Shown one piece after another: positions 43,098 through 53,033 of a DNA stretch of 64,000 nt. Made by a program: the position numbers and the translations under genes. The stretch covers positions 1,116,001 through 1,180,000 of the forward strand of contig NZ_SOAU01000001.1 in the NCBI RefSeq assembly GCF_004364865.1. Direction: 5' to 3'. The stretch comes from Ilumatobacter fluminis. GTDB taxonomy: Bacteria; Actinomycetota; Acidimicrobiia; Acidimicrobiales; Ilumatobacteraceae. Under the pieces are notes generated by a model that saw only the letters and a program-made list of their open reading frames with translations, had not been told where the DNA came from and searched no databases. Positions within the stretch are counted from its first letter, which is position 1; every line of letters begins with the position of its first letter.

Positions 43098-45276
43098 TCG
43101 GCCCGCCGCCGAGACGTCCGCCGATACCGGCGCCGTCGACCTCGACGTGACCGGCATGACGTGCGCCGCCTGTGCGGCGCGCATCGAGCGCAAGCTCAAC
43201 AAGCTCGACGGTGTCAGCGCCTCGGTCAACTACGCGACCGAGCGTGCACACATCACCCTCGCCGATCGCTCGGTCGACGTGGCCGAACTGATCGCCACCA
43301 TCGAGGCGACCGGATACGGTGCCCACGAACCCGACCCGGCGGCCGACGAACCCGACCGCGCGGCCGAACTCCGCCGTCGGCTGGTCGTCGCGGTCGTGCT
43401 CGGACTGCCGGTGCTGCTGCTCTCGATGATCCCGGCGCTGCAGTTCGACGGCTGGCAGTGGGTCGCCCTCGTGCTCGCGACGCCGGTCGCCACGTGGTCG
43501 GCGTGGCCGTTCCACCGGGCGATGGCGCTCAATCTCCGCCATCGCAGCGCCACGATGGACACGCTGGTGTCGATCGGCGTGATCGCCGCGTACCTCTGGT
43601 CGCTCTGGGCGCTCCTCTTCACCTCAGCCGGCGAGATCGGCATGGAGATGTCGATGTCGATGGACGTCGGTGCCACCGGTGAACCCCACATCTATCTCGA
43701 GGTCGCCTCCACGGTCGTCGCATTCATCCTGGCGGGTCGCTACTTCGAGGCGAGGGCGAAGCGCCGCTCAGGCGACGCGCTCCGTGCCCTGCTCGACCTC
43801 GGCGCCAAGGATGTCGCGGTCCTCGACGACGGTGTGGAGCGTCGCATCCCGGTCGAGCAGCTGGCCGTCGGCGACCGGTTCGTCGTGCGCCCCGGCGAGA
43901 AGGTGGCGACCGACGGTGTGATCGTCGAGGGCGCATCAGCGATCGACCGATCGCTCGTCACCGGCGAGAGCCTGCCCGTCGACGTGGTCGTCGGCGACGC
44001 CGTCACCGGGGCGACCGTCAACACCGACGGACGACTCGTCGTCGAGGCCACCCGTGTCGGCAGTGACACCCAACTCGCCCAGATGGCGAAGCTGGTCGAA
44101 GACGCTCAATCGGGCAAGGCGCCCGTCCAACGGCTGGCCGACCGCGTCTCGGCCGTGTTCGTGCCGATCGTGGTCGTGCTCGCGATCGCGACGCTCGTCG
44201 TCTGGCTGATCGCCACCGGCGACGCCGAGCGGTCGTTCGCCGCCGCCGTGTCGGTGCTCATCATCGCCTGTCCGTGTGCGCTCGGGTTGGCGACGCCGAC
44301 GGCGTTGCTGGTGGGTACCGGCCGCGGCGCCCAGCTCGGGATCCTGATCAAGGGACCGGAGATCCTCGAGCAGACGCGACAGGTCGACACGATCGTGCTC
44401 GACAAGACCGGCACCGTCACGACCGGGGAGATGACCCTCGTCGACGTTCGCCCGGCGACCGACGTGTCGCCCCAGGCGCTGCTCGAGGTGGCGGCGGCCC
44501 TCGAGTCGGCCAGCGAGCACCCGATCGCCCGGGCCATCGTCGCCGGGGCCGCCCAGCGCGACACGACCGTCGCGTCGGTCGACGACTTCGTGAACCTGCC
44601 CGGTTCCGGCGTGACCGGCTCGGTCGACGGTGTCCGGTACGAGATCGGCCGTCCGTCGGTCGACGTCGAGATCGGTGCCGGACAGACCGTCGTCGAGCTC
44701 CGGCGTGGCGCCGAGGTACTCGGCCACCTCGCCGTGGCCGATGCTCCCAAGGCGACGTCGGCGGCCGCTGTGGCCCGGTTCCGCGACCTCGGGCTCGAAC
44801 CGGTGCTGCTCACGGGCGACAACGCGGCGACGGCCCGGTCGGTCGCCGACGAGGTCGGCATCGACGAGGTGCGGGCCGAGGTCCTCCCCGCCGACAAGGT
44901 CGCAGTCGTGTCCGAATTGCAGGGCGCAGGCCGAACCGTCGCCATGGTCGGTGACGGTGTCAACGACGCGGCGGCCCTTGCCCAGGCCGATCTCGGCATC
45001 TCGATGGGCAGTGGCACCGACGTCGCCATCGAGGCGAGCGACCTCACCCTGGTCCGCGACGATCTGACCGCCGCAGCCGACGCCATCCGCCTCTCACGCC
45101 GCACCCTCGCCACCATCAAGGGCAACCTGTTCTGGGCATTCGCCTACAACGTCATCGCGATCCCGGTCGCCATGTCGGGCCGCCTGTCGCCCGCCATCGC
45201 CGGTGCCGCCATGGCCTTCTCCAGCGTGTTCGTCGTCACCAACAGCCTCCGCCTCCGCCGCTTCGAGCCAGCCTGA
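43072..45276 (+). CDS. copA: Copper-exporting P1B-type ATPase
   Basis: The 734-residue membrane pump exports Cu(I). One N-terminal metal-binding domain has GMTCAAC (Cys31, Cys34). Eight membrane spans include the transport motif CPC (residues 400-402, IIACPCALGLATPTA). Phosphorylated Asp444 lies in DKTGT. The nucleotide-binding SEHPIA motif and the hinge GDGVNDAAAL are also present. ATG 43072 lies inside the end of copZ and gives a normal N-terminus. A Met-rich loop (GMEMSMSMDV) between early spans may bind copper outside the cell. Confidence 0.96.
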   Translation: MKPATTSPDRPAAETSADTGAVDLDVTGMTCAACAARIERKLNKLDGVSASVNYATERAHITLADRSVDVAELIATIEATGYGAHEPDPAADEPDRAAELRRRLVVAVVLGLPVLLLSMIPALQFDGWQWVALVLATPVATWSAWPFHRAMALNLRHRSATMDTLVSIGVIAAYLWSLWALLFTSAGEIGMEMSMSMDVGATGEPHIYLEVASTVVAFILAGRYFEARAKRRSGDALRALLDLGAKDVAVLDDGVERRIPVEQLAVGDRFVVRPGEKVATDGVIVEGASAIDRSLVTGESLPVDVVVGDAVTGATVNTDGRLVVEATRVGSDTQLAQMAKLVEDAQSGKAPVQRLADRVSAVFVPIVVVLAIATLVVWLIATGDAERSFAAAVSVLIIACPCALGLATPTALLVGTGRGAQLGILIKGPEILEQTRQVDTIVLDKTGTVTTGEMTLVDVRPATDVSPQALLEVAAALESASEHPIARAIVAGAAQRDTTVASVDDFVNLPGSGVTGSVDGVRYEIGRPSVDVEIGAGQTVVELRRGAEVLGHLAVADAPKATSAAAVARFRDLGLEPVLLTGDNAATARSVADEVGIDEVRAEVLPADKVAVVSELQGAGRTVAMVGDGVNDAAALAQADLGISMGSGTDVAIEASDLTLVRDDLTAAADAIRLSRRTLATIKGNLFWAFAYNVIAIPVAMSGRLSPAIAGAAMAFSSVFVVTNSLRLRRFEPA

Positions 45277-45290
45277 CGCACACCATCTGT

Positions 45291-45677
45291 TCAGCGAGGG
45301 CGGTGGGTGGTGCCGTCGCCCCAGGTGATGATGACGAGGCGGGCCGGGCCCATGGCGTCGGCGGTGTGCCACACGCCGGTCGGGACGATCACGTACTCCG
45401 GCGCCTCGACCACCAGTTCTGCGACGGTGGCGTCGTCGTCGAGGCGGAAGCGGACTTTGCCCTCGGTGACCAGGATCAACTCGTCGCCCTTCGGGTGCAT
45501 CTCCCACACGTCCCAGTCGGCGTTCATCTCGAACGAGGTGACGAGTCGGCCGGTGTGCAGCTCGGGTCGGTCGTCGATCGTGGCCCAGAAGTCGGGCCCG
45601 ACGTCGATGAGCGTCAGGTCCGGTCCCGCCGCCAGGTGTGGGTACGTCCGGTCCGGATGATGTGAGCGAGCCTCCAT
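45291..45677 (-). CDS. Single-domain cupin
   Basis: The 128-residue cupin has the two signature motifs, EMHPKGDELILVTEGKVRF and YVIVPTGVWHTAD, with metal-type ligands His, Glu and His. The barrel probably binds a divalent metal, but the reaction is unknown. It faces copA from the opposite strand. A few bases separate the stops, so it is not part of the copper operon. Confidence 0.82.
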   Translation of the reverse strand: MEARSHHPDRTYPHLAAGPDLTLIDVGPDFWATIDDRPELHTGRLVTSFEMNADWDVWEMHPKGDELILVTEGKVRFRLDDDATVAELVVEAPEYVIVPTGVWHTADAMGPARLVIITWGDGTTHRPR

Positions 45678-45763
45678 ACCGGACCCATCGTCGCGCGAGC
45701 AGGAACTCCCTCGCGCCGTCGGGTCGACGGTGGGTGGTGGTCGTTGTCGGGTAGACAGGGGGT

Positions 45764-46528
45764 GTGGCCGTGCGTGACCGGGCTGAGCAGAAGGCGAACG
45801 AGTGGGTGAACCGGCTCGTCAACAAGCTCGGGCCCGCCGAGTCGCTGCGGATCGCCACCAACATGTTGTCGACCATCGACGATGTGTCGGCCAACCGCTG
45901 GGAAGCCGCCAAGGAGCGCGCCGAATCGATGGACGGCCTGCTCCGGCCCGAGAAGATCGACCTGCTCACCCGCAGCATGGCTCGCGAGCTCGCGGCCACC
46001 GGTGCCGCTGCCGGTGCCGCCGCGGCGGCGCCAACCGTCGGTACCTCCGCCACCCTCGTCGCCACCCTGAGCGAGCTCGTGTGGTTCACCGGCCGAGTCG
46101 GCGACCTGGTCTTGACGATCGCGGCCATCCACGGTCGCGAAGAACCGAGCGTCGACGAGCGTCGCGCCTGGGTGCTCGCCGTCCTCATCTACGGCAGCTC
46201 CGCCCGTGACGGCTTCTCGCGAGCCGTGAACGAGGCGACGATCGGCAAGTCGGTCGCCGCCGATGGCCGAGTGCCGATCACCACGATCCAGATGGCCAAC
46301 CGGTTCATGTCGAAGGCGCTGCTCCGCACCTACGGCTCACGCCGGGGTCTGGCAGCGATCGGCCGGCTCCTCCCGGCCGGCATCGGGGCGGCGGTCGGGG
46401 GAACGACGAACTATCTCGCCGTGCGGGCCCTCGCCCGGAACGCCGACCAGTTCTTCGCTCGCCTGCCGTACTCGGCGATCGACGCCGAGTCGACCGACAT
46501 CACCGGCCGTCAGCTCAGCGCCGGCTGA
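45764..46528 (+). CDS. EcsC-like protein
   Basis: The 254-residue protein has an Ala-rich hydrophobic middle ([26 protein letters not shown]) and a C-terminal glycine-rich segment (LLPAGIGAAVGGTTNYLAVRAL) like that of EcsC-family proteins (PF12787). EcsC proteins are associated with secretion or ABC transporters but lack a firm molecular role. GTG 45764 is the likely start. The last 19 bp overlap the convergent P-type ATPase gene. The EcsC assignment is moderate and rests on this C-terminal pattern. Confidence 0.5.
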   Translation: MAVRDRAEQKANEWVNRLVNKLGPAESLRIATNMLSTIDDVSANRWEAAKERAESMDGLLRPEKIDLLTRSMARELAATGAAAGAAAAAPTVGTSATLVATLSELVWFTGRVGDLVLTIAAIHGREEPSVDERRAWVLAVLIYGSSARDGFSRAVNEATIGKSVAADGRVPITTIQMANRFMSKALLRTYGSRRGLAAIGRLLPAGIGAAVGGTTNYLAVRALARNADQFFARLPYSAIDAESTDITGRQLSAG

Positions 46529-49227
46529 CGACGCATCGCCGCTCGGGTGAACACCTTGCGGATCTCGCCGGCGGCAAGGACCACGGCGGCAAGGGCGCAG
46601 CAGACGGCCCAACGCTCGGCGTCGAGCGGCACCGTGTCGAACGCATCGTTCAGGAACGGCAGGTGCACCACCGCGACCTGCAAGAGCACCGTGACGGCCA
46701 CGGCGAGCCAGAGCAGGCGGTTCTCGAACGGCCGAACGAAGGCGCTGACCACGTCGCTGCGCGAGTTGAAGGCGTTGCCGACCTGTGCGATCACGAGCGT
46801 CGTGAACACCATCGTGCGTGCCGTGGTGATGTCGCCATCGCCCTCGATGAACCCGCCCGGCATCTCGAGGTCGAACGCGAGCAGCGCCACGAAGGACGAC
46901 ACGAGTCCGATCAGCCCGATCGTGACCATCATCGGCTTGTCGATCACCCGGTCCTCCATGCCCCGGGGTGGGCGAGACATCACCTCGTCGACAGCGGGGT
47001 CGACGCCGAGTGCCATCGCGAGGGCGCTGTCGGTCAGGAGGTTGATCCACAAGATCTGCGTGGCGAGGAGCGGCACCGCCAGCTCGCCCTCGACGGCGTC
47101 GAGCCCGATCAGGCCGGCGCCCAGCACGCCGAACAGCATCACGAGCACCTCGCCGGTGTTTGACGCCAGCAGGTAGCGGATGACCTTCTGCAGGTCGGCG
47201 AAGATCTCCCGGCCCTCGCGGACCGCCCGCAGGATGGTCGAGAAGTTGTCGTCGGTCAGGATCACGTCGGCGGCCTCCTTCGAGACCTCGGTGCCGGTGA
47301 TCCCCATCGCCACGCCGATGTCGGCGGTTCGCAACGCCGGAGCGTCGTTGACGCCGTCGCCCGTCATCGAGACGACGTTGCCGTCGGCCTGCAGCTCCGC
47401 GACGATGCGCAGCTTGTCGTCGGGTTCGACGCGGGCGTGAACGGCGTCGACGTCGAGCTGATCGGCGATCCGTTGCGCCGTGCGCGGATGATCGCCGGTG
47501 ATCATGACGACCTGGATGCCGGCTTCGTGTGCCTCACGGATCGAGTCGGCGACCTCGTCGCGCGGCGGGTCGACGATGCCGACCACGCCCAGCCAGACCA
47601 TGTCCTCCTCGTGGTCGGGGCCGATCGTGGTCGCCCCCCGCTCGACCTCTCGGTAGGCGACCGCCAAGGTCCGCAGCGCCCGGTCGGCCAGGCCGTCGAC
47701 CGTGGCGAGGAGCGCCGCTCGGCGCTCGTCGTCGAGGGGGAGGTCGTCGCCGTCTCGTCGTTCGCGGGTGCACCGGTCGAGGAGGACGTCGGGCGCTCCC
47801 TTCGAGATCATCAGCATGCGCTCGTCGTCGCCATCGCGCTGCAACGTGGTCATCATCTTCCGCTCGGACGTGAACGGCACGACGTCGAGCCGGTCGAAGC
47901 GGGCCTCACGGGCGGCGACGTCTGCGACCTTGTGCTCGGCGACGAGGAAGGCGATCTCGGTCGGGTCGCCACGCACGTCCCACTGATCGTCGCCGTCGGA
48001 CTCGATCGCGGCGTCGCTCGCCAGCGCTCCGGCCGCGAGCAGATACCGCAGCTCGGCGGCGATGGGCCCGCTCTGGAGCCGTTCGCCGTTCAGCACCGCA
48101 TCGCCGATCGGTCGGTAGCCGACACCCGTGATCTCGATTTCGACGTCGCCGACGACGGCGGCCACGACCGTCATCTCGTTGCGGGTGAGGGTGCCCGTCT
48201 TGTCGGTGCAGATCACCGAGGCCGAACCGAGCGTCTCGACCGACGAGAGCCGTTTGACGATCGCGCCGTGCTCCGCCATCCGCTGCACCCCGAGCGCCAG
48301 GACGATCGACATGATCGCCAGGAGCCCTTCCGGCACTGCTGCGACCGCCAGCGAGACGCCGACGACGAGGGCGTCGATCACGCCGGTGAACGAGCGGTCG
48401 TCCGAGGTCAGCAGGACCGATCCGACCACCACGACCGAGAGGCAGACGACGAGGATGCCGAGCATCTTGCCGAGCCACGAGATCTGACGCTGGAGTGGTG
48501 TCTCACCGGAGTCGGCGGCGCCGAGCAGTTCGGCGATCTTGCCGATCTCGGTGCGCATGCCGGTCGCCACGACGACAGCGCGTCCGCGGCCGCGCGTGAC
48601 TGCGGTGCCGCTGTAGACCATGTTGGTGCGGTCGGCGAGCGCAGTGTCGGTCGCGAGCGGATCGGTGGTCTTGGTGACCGGTTGGCTCTCGCCGGTGAGC
48701 GGTGCCTCGGCGACGTCGAGGCCGGCACTGTCGACCATGCGGCAATCGGCGCTCACGGCGTCGCCCTCCTCGAGGGCGAGCACGTCGCCGACGACGAGCT
48801 CGGACGAGAGGATCTCGACGACGCGTCCGTTCCGGATCACGAGCGCGTGCGGCGACGTCATGTCCTTCAACGCGGCGACCGCCTGCTCGGTGCGCATCTC
48901 CTGCCACAGGCCGAGCGCGGCGTTCAGGATCACGATCGTCGCGATCACGACCGGCTCGATCGGGAAGCCCTCGGCCCCTTCCGCGATCCAGGCGATGAGC
49001 GAGATCACGATCGCCGCCAGGAGGAGGGCGACGAGCGGGTCCTTGAACTGGGCGACGACCCGTTCCGAGAACGGCACGGGCGGTGCCTCGACCAACTCGT
49101 TCGGGCCGTCGCGTTCGAGCCGGCCGGACGCCTGTGCATCGTCGAGGCCTCGAACGATGTCGCTGTCGAGCGCGGCGACGACCTCGTCACCAGTGATGGT
49201 CCACGGGGCGGATGCAGGTGCGTTCAT
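46510..49227 (-). CDS. P2A-type (Ca2+-family) cation-transporting ATPase
   Basis: The 905-residue P-type ATPase resembles SERCA/PMR1. It has an actuator TGES motif ([10 protein letters not shown]), the M4 ion-binding AVPEGLLA, phosphorylated Asp342 in [12 protein letters not shown], a nucleotide-binding SKGAPDVLL, the hinge [12 protein letters not shown], and ten membrane spans including the extended C-terminal four. Residues in M4 and M6 point to Ca2+ (or Mn2+) export. It is divergent from a CaCA exchanger gene 79 bp away. Confidence 0.93.
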   Translation of the reverse strand: MNAPASAPWTITGDEVVAALDSDIVRGLDDAQASGRLERDGPNELVEAPPVPFSERVVAQFKDPLVALLLAAIVISLIAWIAEGAEGFPIEPVVIATIVILNAALGLWQEMRTEQAVAALKDMTSPHALVIRNGRVVEILSSELVVGDVLALEEGDAVSADCRMVDSAGLDVAEAPLTGESQPVTKTTDPLATDTALADRTNMVYSGTAVTRGRGRAVVVATGMRTEIGKIAELLGAADSGETPLQRQISWLGKMLGILVVCLSVVVVGSVLLTSDDRSFTGVIDALVVGVSLAVAAVPEGLLAIMSIVLALGVQRMAEHGAIVKRLSSVETLGSASVICTDKTGTLTRNEMTVVAAVVGDVEIEITGVGYRPIGDAVLNGERLQSGPIAAELRYLLAAGALASDAAIESDGDDQWDVRGDPTEIAFLVAEHKVADVAAREARFDRLDVVPFTSERKMMTTLQRDGDDERMLMISKGAPDVLLDRCTRERRDGDDLPLDDERRAALLATVDGLADRALRTLAVAYREVERGATTIGPDHEEDMVWLGVVGIVDPPRDEVADSIREAHEAGIQVVMITGDHPRTAQRIADQLDVDAVHARVEPDDKLRIVAELQADGNVVSMTGDGVNDAPALRTADIGVAMGITGTEVSKEAADVILTDDNFSTILRAVREGREIFADLQKVIRYLLASNTGEVLVMLFGVLGAGLIGLDAVEGELAVPLLATQILWINLLTDSALAMALGVDPAVDEVMSRPPRGMEDRVIDKPMMVTIGLIGLVSSFVALLAFDLEMPGGFIEGDGDITTARTMVFTTLVIAQVGNAFNSRSDVVSAFVRPFENRLLWLAVAVTVLLQVAVVHLPFLNDAFDTVPLDAERWAVCCALAAVVLAAGEIRKVFTRAAMRRQPALS

Positions 49228-49306
49228 ACGGCGGGCTCATGCTCCCACCTTTTCGGCCGGTCGTTCGACCCTTGTGCCGGAAGTCCCGCAGCGTCAGGAT
49301 CGAAAC

Positions 49307-50233
49307 GTGGTCGTGGTCTGGATCGTCGCGCTGATCGGCGGTGTCGTCCTCGCCGCGGTCGGCAGCCGTCGAGCCGTCACGTCGGCGCTCGTCGTGTCGG
49401 ACCGATTGGGCGTGAGCGCCGGCCTGGTCGGGGTGACGGTGCTCGCCGTCGGCACCGACCTTCCCGAGATCGCCAACTCGATCAGTGCCTCGGTGACCGG
49501 TCACGGCGACCTCAACGTCGGCAACGCGACCGGATCGGCGCTGACCCAGATCACGCTCGTCCTCGCGCTGCTGATCGCGGCGAGCGGGTTCCGGCTCGAC
49601 CTCCGGGAGCGTCTCGACGTGGTGGTGACGACCGGGGTCGCCACGGTGATCGGCCTGGTCCTCCTGCTGGTGCTGGTGAGCGACGGCACGTTGAGCCGAC
49701 TCGACGGCCTGCTCCTCGTGACACTCTGGCTCGCCAGCATCCTCCTGCTCCGCCAGTCCGAGCCGACCCCGCTGCGGCCCCGGGGTGGCTCGGGCGTGGG
49801 CCTCGAGGTCGGCACGACGCTGCTGTGGTTGGCGATCGTGGCCGGAGCGGCGACCGTGGTGGTGTACTCGTTCGTCGAGCTGGCGGACCGGTTCGGGGTC
49901 CCGGAGTTCGTCGCCAGCGCACTCGTGCTCTCGCTCGGCACCTCGCTCCCGGAACTCGTCGTCGACTGGACCGCGGTCCGCCGGGGCGCCGGGATGCTGG
50001 CGATCGGCGACCTGTTCGGCTCGTCGCTGGTCGACGCCACGCTCGCGGCCGGCATCGGACCGCTGATCCGTTCGATCTCCGTGTCCGACACGGCGATCGC
50101 CGGGACGATCGTCATCGCCGTGGGCTGCGCCGCTGCCACGCTCGTGGTGGCGACGGTGAGGCACCCGCCGGTCGCTGCGACCCTCCTGCTCGGGGTCTAC
50201 GCCGCTGCCGTGCTCGTGGTCGTGTTGGTGTGA
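49307..50233 (+). CDS. CaCA-family sodium/calcium exchanger-like protein
   Basis: The 308-residue, about ten-span antiporter has two inverted alpha-repeats, GTDLPEIANSISASVTGHGDLNVGNATGSALTQ and GTSLPELVVDWTAVRRGAGMLAIGDLFGSSLVDATL. Their acidic residues form the cation site in Ca2+/cation antiporters. The second repeat has the characteristic GS, but the first has NATGS in place of the usual NVLGSN. GTG 49307 has an AGGA site eight bases upstream. Paired with the divergent P2A ATPase it suggests a calcium-homeostasis locus. Confidence 0.85.
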   Translation: MVVVWIVALIGGVVLAAVGSRRAVTSALVVSDRLGVSAGLVGVTVLAVGTDLPEIANSISASVTGHGDLNVGNATGSALTQITLVLALLIAASGFRLDLRERLDVVVTTGVATVIGLVLLLVLVSDGTLSRLDGLLLVTLWLASILLLRQSEPTPLRPRGGSGVGLEVGTTLLWLAIVAGAATVVVYSFVELADRFGVPEFVASALVLSLGTSLPELVVDWTAVRRGAGMLAIGDLFGSSLVDATLAAGIGPLIRSISVSDTAIAGTIVIAVGCAAATLVVATVRHPPVAATLLLGVYAAAVLVVVLV

Positions 50234-50258
50234 CGCTCCGGCGGCGTCGGATTGCTCG

Positions 50259-50678
50259 CTAGCGCTCGGTGAGGACGAGGGTGCTGTCGCCCTGGATGGT
50301 GAGGGTGTCGCCGTCGAGGGTGACCGACGGTGACGACGACAGCAGCACGACGATCCGGTCGTCCTGTGCCATCAGCGCGTCGTCGCACGCCATCATCGTG
50401 CTCGTCATGGTGTCGACCTGGAGGTTGCCGTCGTCGACCGAGTAGCCGCCGTTCTGGACGTTGCAGCCGGCGTTGGCCGACAGACCACCCCCGGCGAAGT
50501 CGATGGTGATCTCCGAACCTTCGACGATGCCGTCGGGCTCGAACGAGGTGGCGACGAACGTGCGACCGTCGAGGTCGTCGGTCGTCACGCCGCTGTCGTC
50601 GTCACCGCCGCAGGCGGCGACGAGTGGGGTCAGGAGTGCGGCCGCGAGGGCCAGGGTCGAGAGGCGTCGAGTGTGCAT
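50259..50678 (-). CDS. META-domain lipoprotein (HslJ-like)
   Basis: The 139-residue protein has lipoprotein signal MHTRRLSTLALAAALLTPL with lipobox VAAC (Cys23), an acidic linker, and a META domain (DLDGRTFVATSFEPDG, ANAGCNVQNGGYSVDDG, MMACDDALMAQD) of the HslJ type. META domains stabilise surfaces or inhibit proteases in other bacteria. The role here is unknown. ATG 50678 is nine bases from TACAGT. Confidence 0.85.
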   Translation of the reverse strand: MHTRRLSTLALAAALLTPLVAACGGDDDSGVTTDDLDGRTFVATSFEPDGIVEGSEITIDFAGGGLSANAGCNVQNGGYSVDDGNLQVDTMTSTMMACDDALMAQDDRIVVLLSSSPSVTLDGDTLTIQGDSTLVLTER

Positions 50679-50687
50679 CGAACGCGA

Positions 50688-50693
50688 ACTGTA
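50688..50693 (-). promoter_or_regulatory. Candidate -10 for META lipoprotein
   Basis: Minus-strand TACAGT lies nine bases before ATG 50678 with no clear ribosome binding site. Confidence 0.4.
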
Positions 50694-50726
50694 CGCCGTC
50701 GCATGGGCAGCGAGTGCGCGACCCGG

Positions 50727-52976
50727 TCAGCTCGGCGAGACGGTCACCGGGACCCCGTTGAGGGCGATGTTGCCGCTGATCTCGTCGTAGAACAGCTCGT
50801 CGGTCAGCACGTTCGTGTTGACACCTCGGTACTCCTGCGCGACCCGCAGCTGGACGCCGGGCAGGTTCTGGCCGAAGCCGTGCGGGATGCTGACGACACC
50901 CGGACGGATGCCGTCGGTGACCTCGACGTCGATCGACACCTCGCCGACACGGGACTGCACCGTGGCGGGAGCACCGTCACGCAAGCCGAGTCGGTCGGCG
51001 TCGTCGGGGTGTACCTGCAGGGTGCACCGGTTGCGACCTTTGGTCAGCACGCGCACGTTGTGCATCCACGAGTTGTTCGACCGGACGTGACGCCGTCCGA
51101 CGAGCACCATGTCGTCTGCCTCGCGGTCGAGCGACGCGGTGAAGCGATCCATGTCGGCTCGCATCGCGTCGGGGAACGCCTCGATCTTCCCCGATGGGGT
51201 GCGCAACACGTCGGGCACCCGATCGGCTTCGAGCGCGCCCAGGTCGACCCCGTGCGGGTTGGCTTCGAGGACCGCCAGCGACAGCCCGTCGGGATCGGTG
51301 CCGAAGCCGTCGCCGTACGGACCGGTGCGGAGCATGATGTCGAGGAGTCGCTCCGGTCCCCGGCGACCGTCGAGTTGCTCGTTCAGTTCGGCCGGGTCGC
51401 GCCCGTGGATCGACGAGTGCTCGTCGCGAACGGCCGACCCGAGTACGGCTGCCGCGATCTGATCGTCGACTGCGTCGATGTCAGTGTTCGCCCCGCCGCC
51501 GCCGAGGAGTCCGGCGAGGCGCAGGATGATCTCCCATTCCTCGGGCTGGTCGTCGGGCGCATCGATGACGGCGGGGGAGTAGTTGGCCACGTTGTGGACC
51601 GCGAAGTTGAGCAGCGCGATGTCGTAGTGGCTCTTCTCGAGCGCGGACGGCGGCGGCAGGATCACGTCGGCGTGGCGGGTCGTCTCGTTGATGTACGGGT
51701 CGATCGACACCATGAACTCGAGCGATCCGAGCGCTGCGTCGAGACGCTCCGAGTTGGGGTTCGACGACACCGGGTTGCCGGCAACGGTGATGAGCGCCCG
51801 CACCTGGCCGTCGCCCGGCGTCTCGATCTCCTCCGGGAGTGCGGTCACCGGGAACTCGCCGAGCGACTCCGGCCTCCCTCCGGCACGACTCGTCACGCGA
51901 CCGATCCGGATGCCGCGACCGGTGCCCGGAGCGCCCTTCGTCGACGGCTGGCCGACGGCGCCCTTGGCGAACATCGCGCCGCCGACCCGGTCGAGGTTGC
52001 CGCTCAGCAGGTTGACGATGTCGACGAGCCACGAGGCGAGCGTGCCGAACTCCTGCGTGCACGTGCCGATTCGGCCGTACACCGCGGCAGTGGGTGCGGC
52101 CGCCACATCGTGTGCGAGGGTGCGAATCGTGTCGGCGTCGAGTCCGGTCGCCGTTTCGACCCGTTCGGGCGTGAACGGACCGAGCGCGTCGACCACGTCG
52201 TCGAGCGCGTTCGTGTGTTCGGCGAGTCGGCCGACATCGGCGAGCCCGTCGGTGACGAGCACGTTGGCGATCGCGGCGAGCAGGTGTGCATCGCCACCGG
52301 GTCGGATCGCGAGGTGTCGGTCGGCCCGTTCGGCCGTCTCGCTGCGTCGCGGGTCGACGACGACGATCGTGCCGCCGCGTTCCTGGATCCGATCGAGGCG
52401 CCCCGGGAAGTCGGGTGCGGTGCACAGCGAACCGTTGGAGGCGTGGGGGTTGGCGCCGAGCATCAGGAGGAAGTCGGTCCGGTCGAGGTCGGGCACCGGC
52501 ACGCTCACCGAACCGAACATCAGGCCGGCGGACAATTCCTTCGGTCGTTGGTCGACCGTCGAGGCGGAGAATCGATTGCGGCTCCCGAGCGCCGTGATGA
52601 GGCTGCGGTTGTACAGCATCGGGCCGAGGCTGTGTGCGCCGGGGTTGCCGAGGTAGATCGCACACGAGTCCCGGCCGTGCTCCTGGAGCAGCGGCATCAG
52701 ACCCGCCTCGATCGTGGCGAACGCCTCGTCCCACGACACAGCGACGAACTCGCCGTCACGCCGCACGACCGGCTGCCGCAGGCGGTCGGGATCATCGTGG
52801 AGGTGGCCGAGCGTCGAACCCTTCGGGCAGATGTAGCCGCCCGAGAACACGTCGTCCCGGTCGCCGCGGATGCGCTTTACCGCCTCGGTGCCGTCGTCGC
52901 CGGTGGTGAGGGTGATCTCGAGGCCGCACCCGGCCTCGCACAGCGGACACGTGCGAACAGCGATGCGCTCACTCAT
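50727..52976 (-). CDS. Molybdopterin oxidoreductase with N-terminal [4Fe-4S] site
   Basis: The 749-residue DMSO-reductase-family protein has an N-terminal iron-sulfur motif CPLCEAGC then Cys50 (C-x2-C-x3-C-x32-C, Cys10/13/17/50). MoCo-binding segments include MLGANPHASNGSLC, GNPVSSNPNSERL and the C-terminal RSNNSWMHN and GINxALNG-like NIALNGVPVTV. The loop that normally carries the Mo/W ligand (Cys, SeCys, Ser or Asp) reads STVDQRPKELSAG. If the alignment is right, Asp would be the ligand or none is present. No electron-transfer subunit lies nearby. The ATG is backed by TAGCCT six bases upstream. Confidence 0.87.
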   Translation of the reverse strand: MSERIAVRTCPLCEAGCGLEITLTTGDDGTEAVKRIRGDRDDVFSGGYICPKGSTLGHLHDDPDRLRQPVVRRDGEFVAVSWDEAFATIEAGLMPLLQEHGRDSCAIYLGNPGAHSLGPMLYNRSLITALGSRNRFSASTVDQRPKELSAGLMFGSVSVPVPDLDRTDFLLMLGANPHASNGSLCTAPDFPGRLDRIQERGGTIVVVDPRRSETAERADRHLAIRPGGDAHLLAAIANVLVTDGLADVGRLAEHTNALDDVVDALGPFTPERVETATGLDADTIRTLAHDVAAAPTAAVYGRIGTCTQEFGTLASWLVDIVNLLSGNLDRVGGAMFAKGAVGQPSTKGAPGTGRGIRIGRVTSRAGGRPESLGEFPVTALPEEIETPGDGQVRALITVAGNPVSSNPNSERLDAALGSLEFMVSIDPYINETTRHADVILPPPSALEKSHYDIALLNFAVHNVANYSPAVIDAPDDQPEEWEIILRLAGLLGGGGANTDIDAVDDQIAAAVLGSAVRDEHSSIHGRDPAELNEQLDGRRGPERLLDIMLRTGPYGDGFGTDPDGLSLAVLEANPHGVDLGALEADRVPDVLRTPSGKIEAFPDAMRADMDRFTASLDREADDMVLVGRRHVRSNNSWMHNVRVLTKGRNRCTLQVHPDDADRLGLRDGAPATVQSRVGEVSIDVEVTDGIRPGVVSIPHGFGQNLPGVQLRVAQEYRGVNTNVLTDELFYDEISGNIALNGVPVTVSPS

Positions 52977-52982
52977 GCGCCG

Positions 52983-52988
52983 AGGCTA
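52983..52988 (-). promoter_or_regulatory. Candidate -10 for leaderless molybdoenzyme gene
   Basis: Minus-strand TAGCCT lies six bases before ATG 52976 and no ribosome binding site is seen. Confidence 0.5.
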
Positions 52989-53033
52989 GAACGTCCCCGT
53001 CGCGCACCCGCTGTCGGAGTCGAAGGCGCTCAA

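Noticed and set aside
45751-45763. Leaderless -10 before the EcsC-like gene
   Set aside because: TAGACA lies six bases before GTG 45764 but lacks the final T of the ANNNT pattern, so it was not listed as support.
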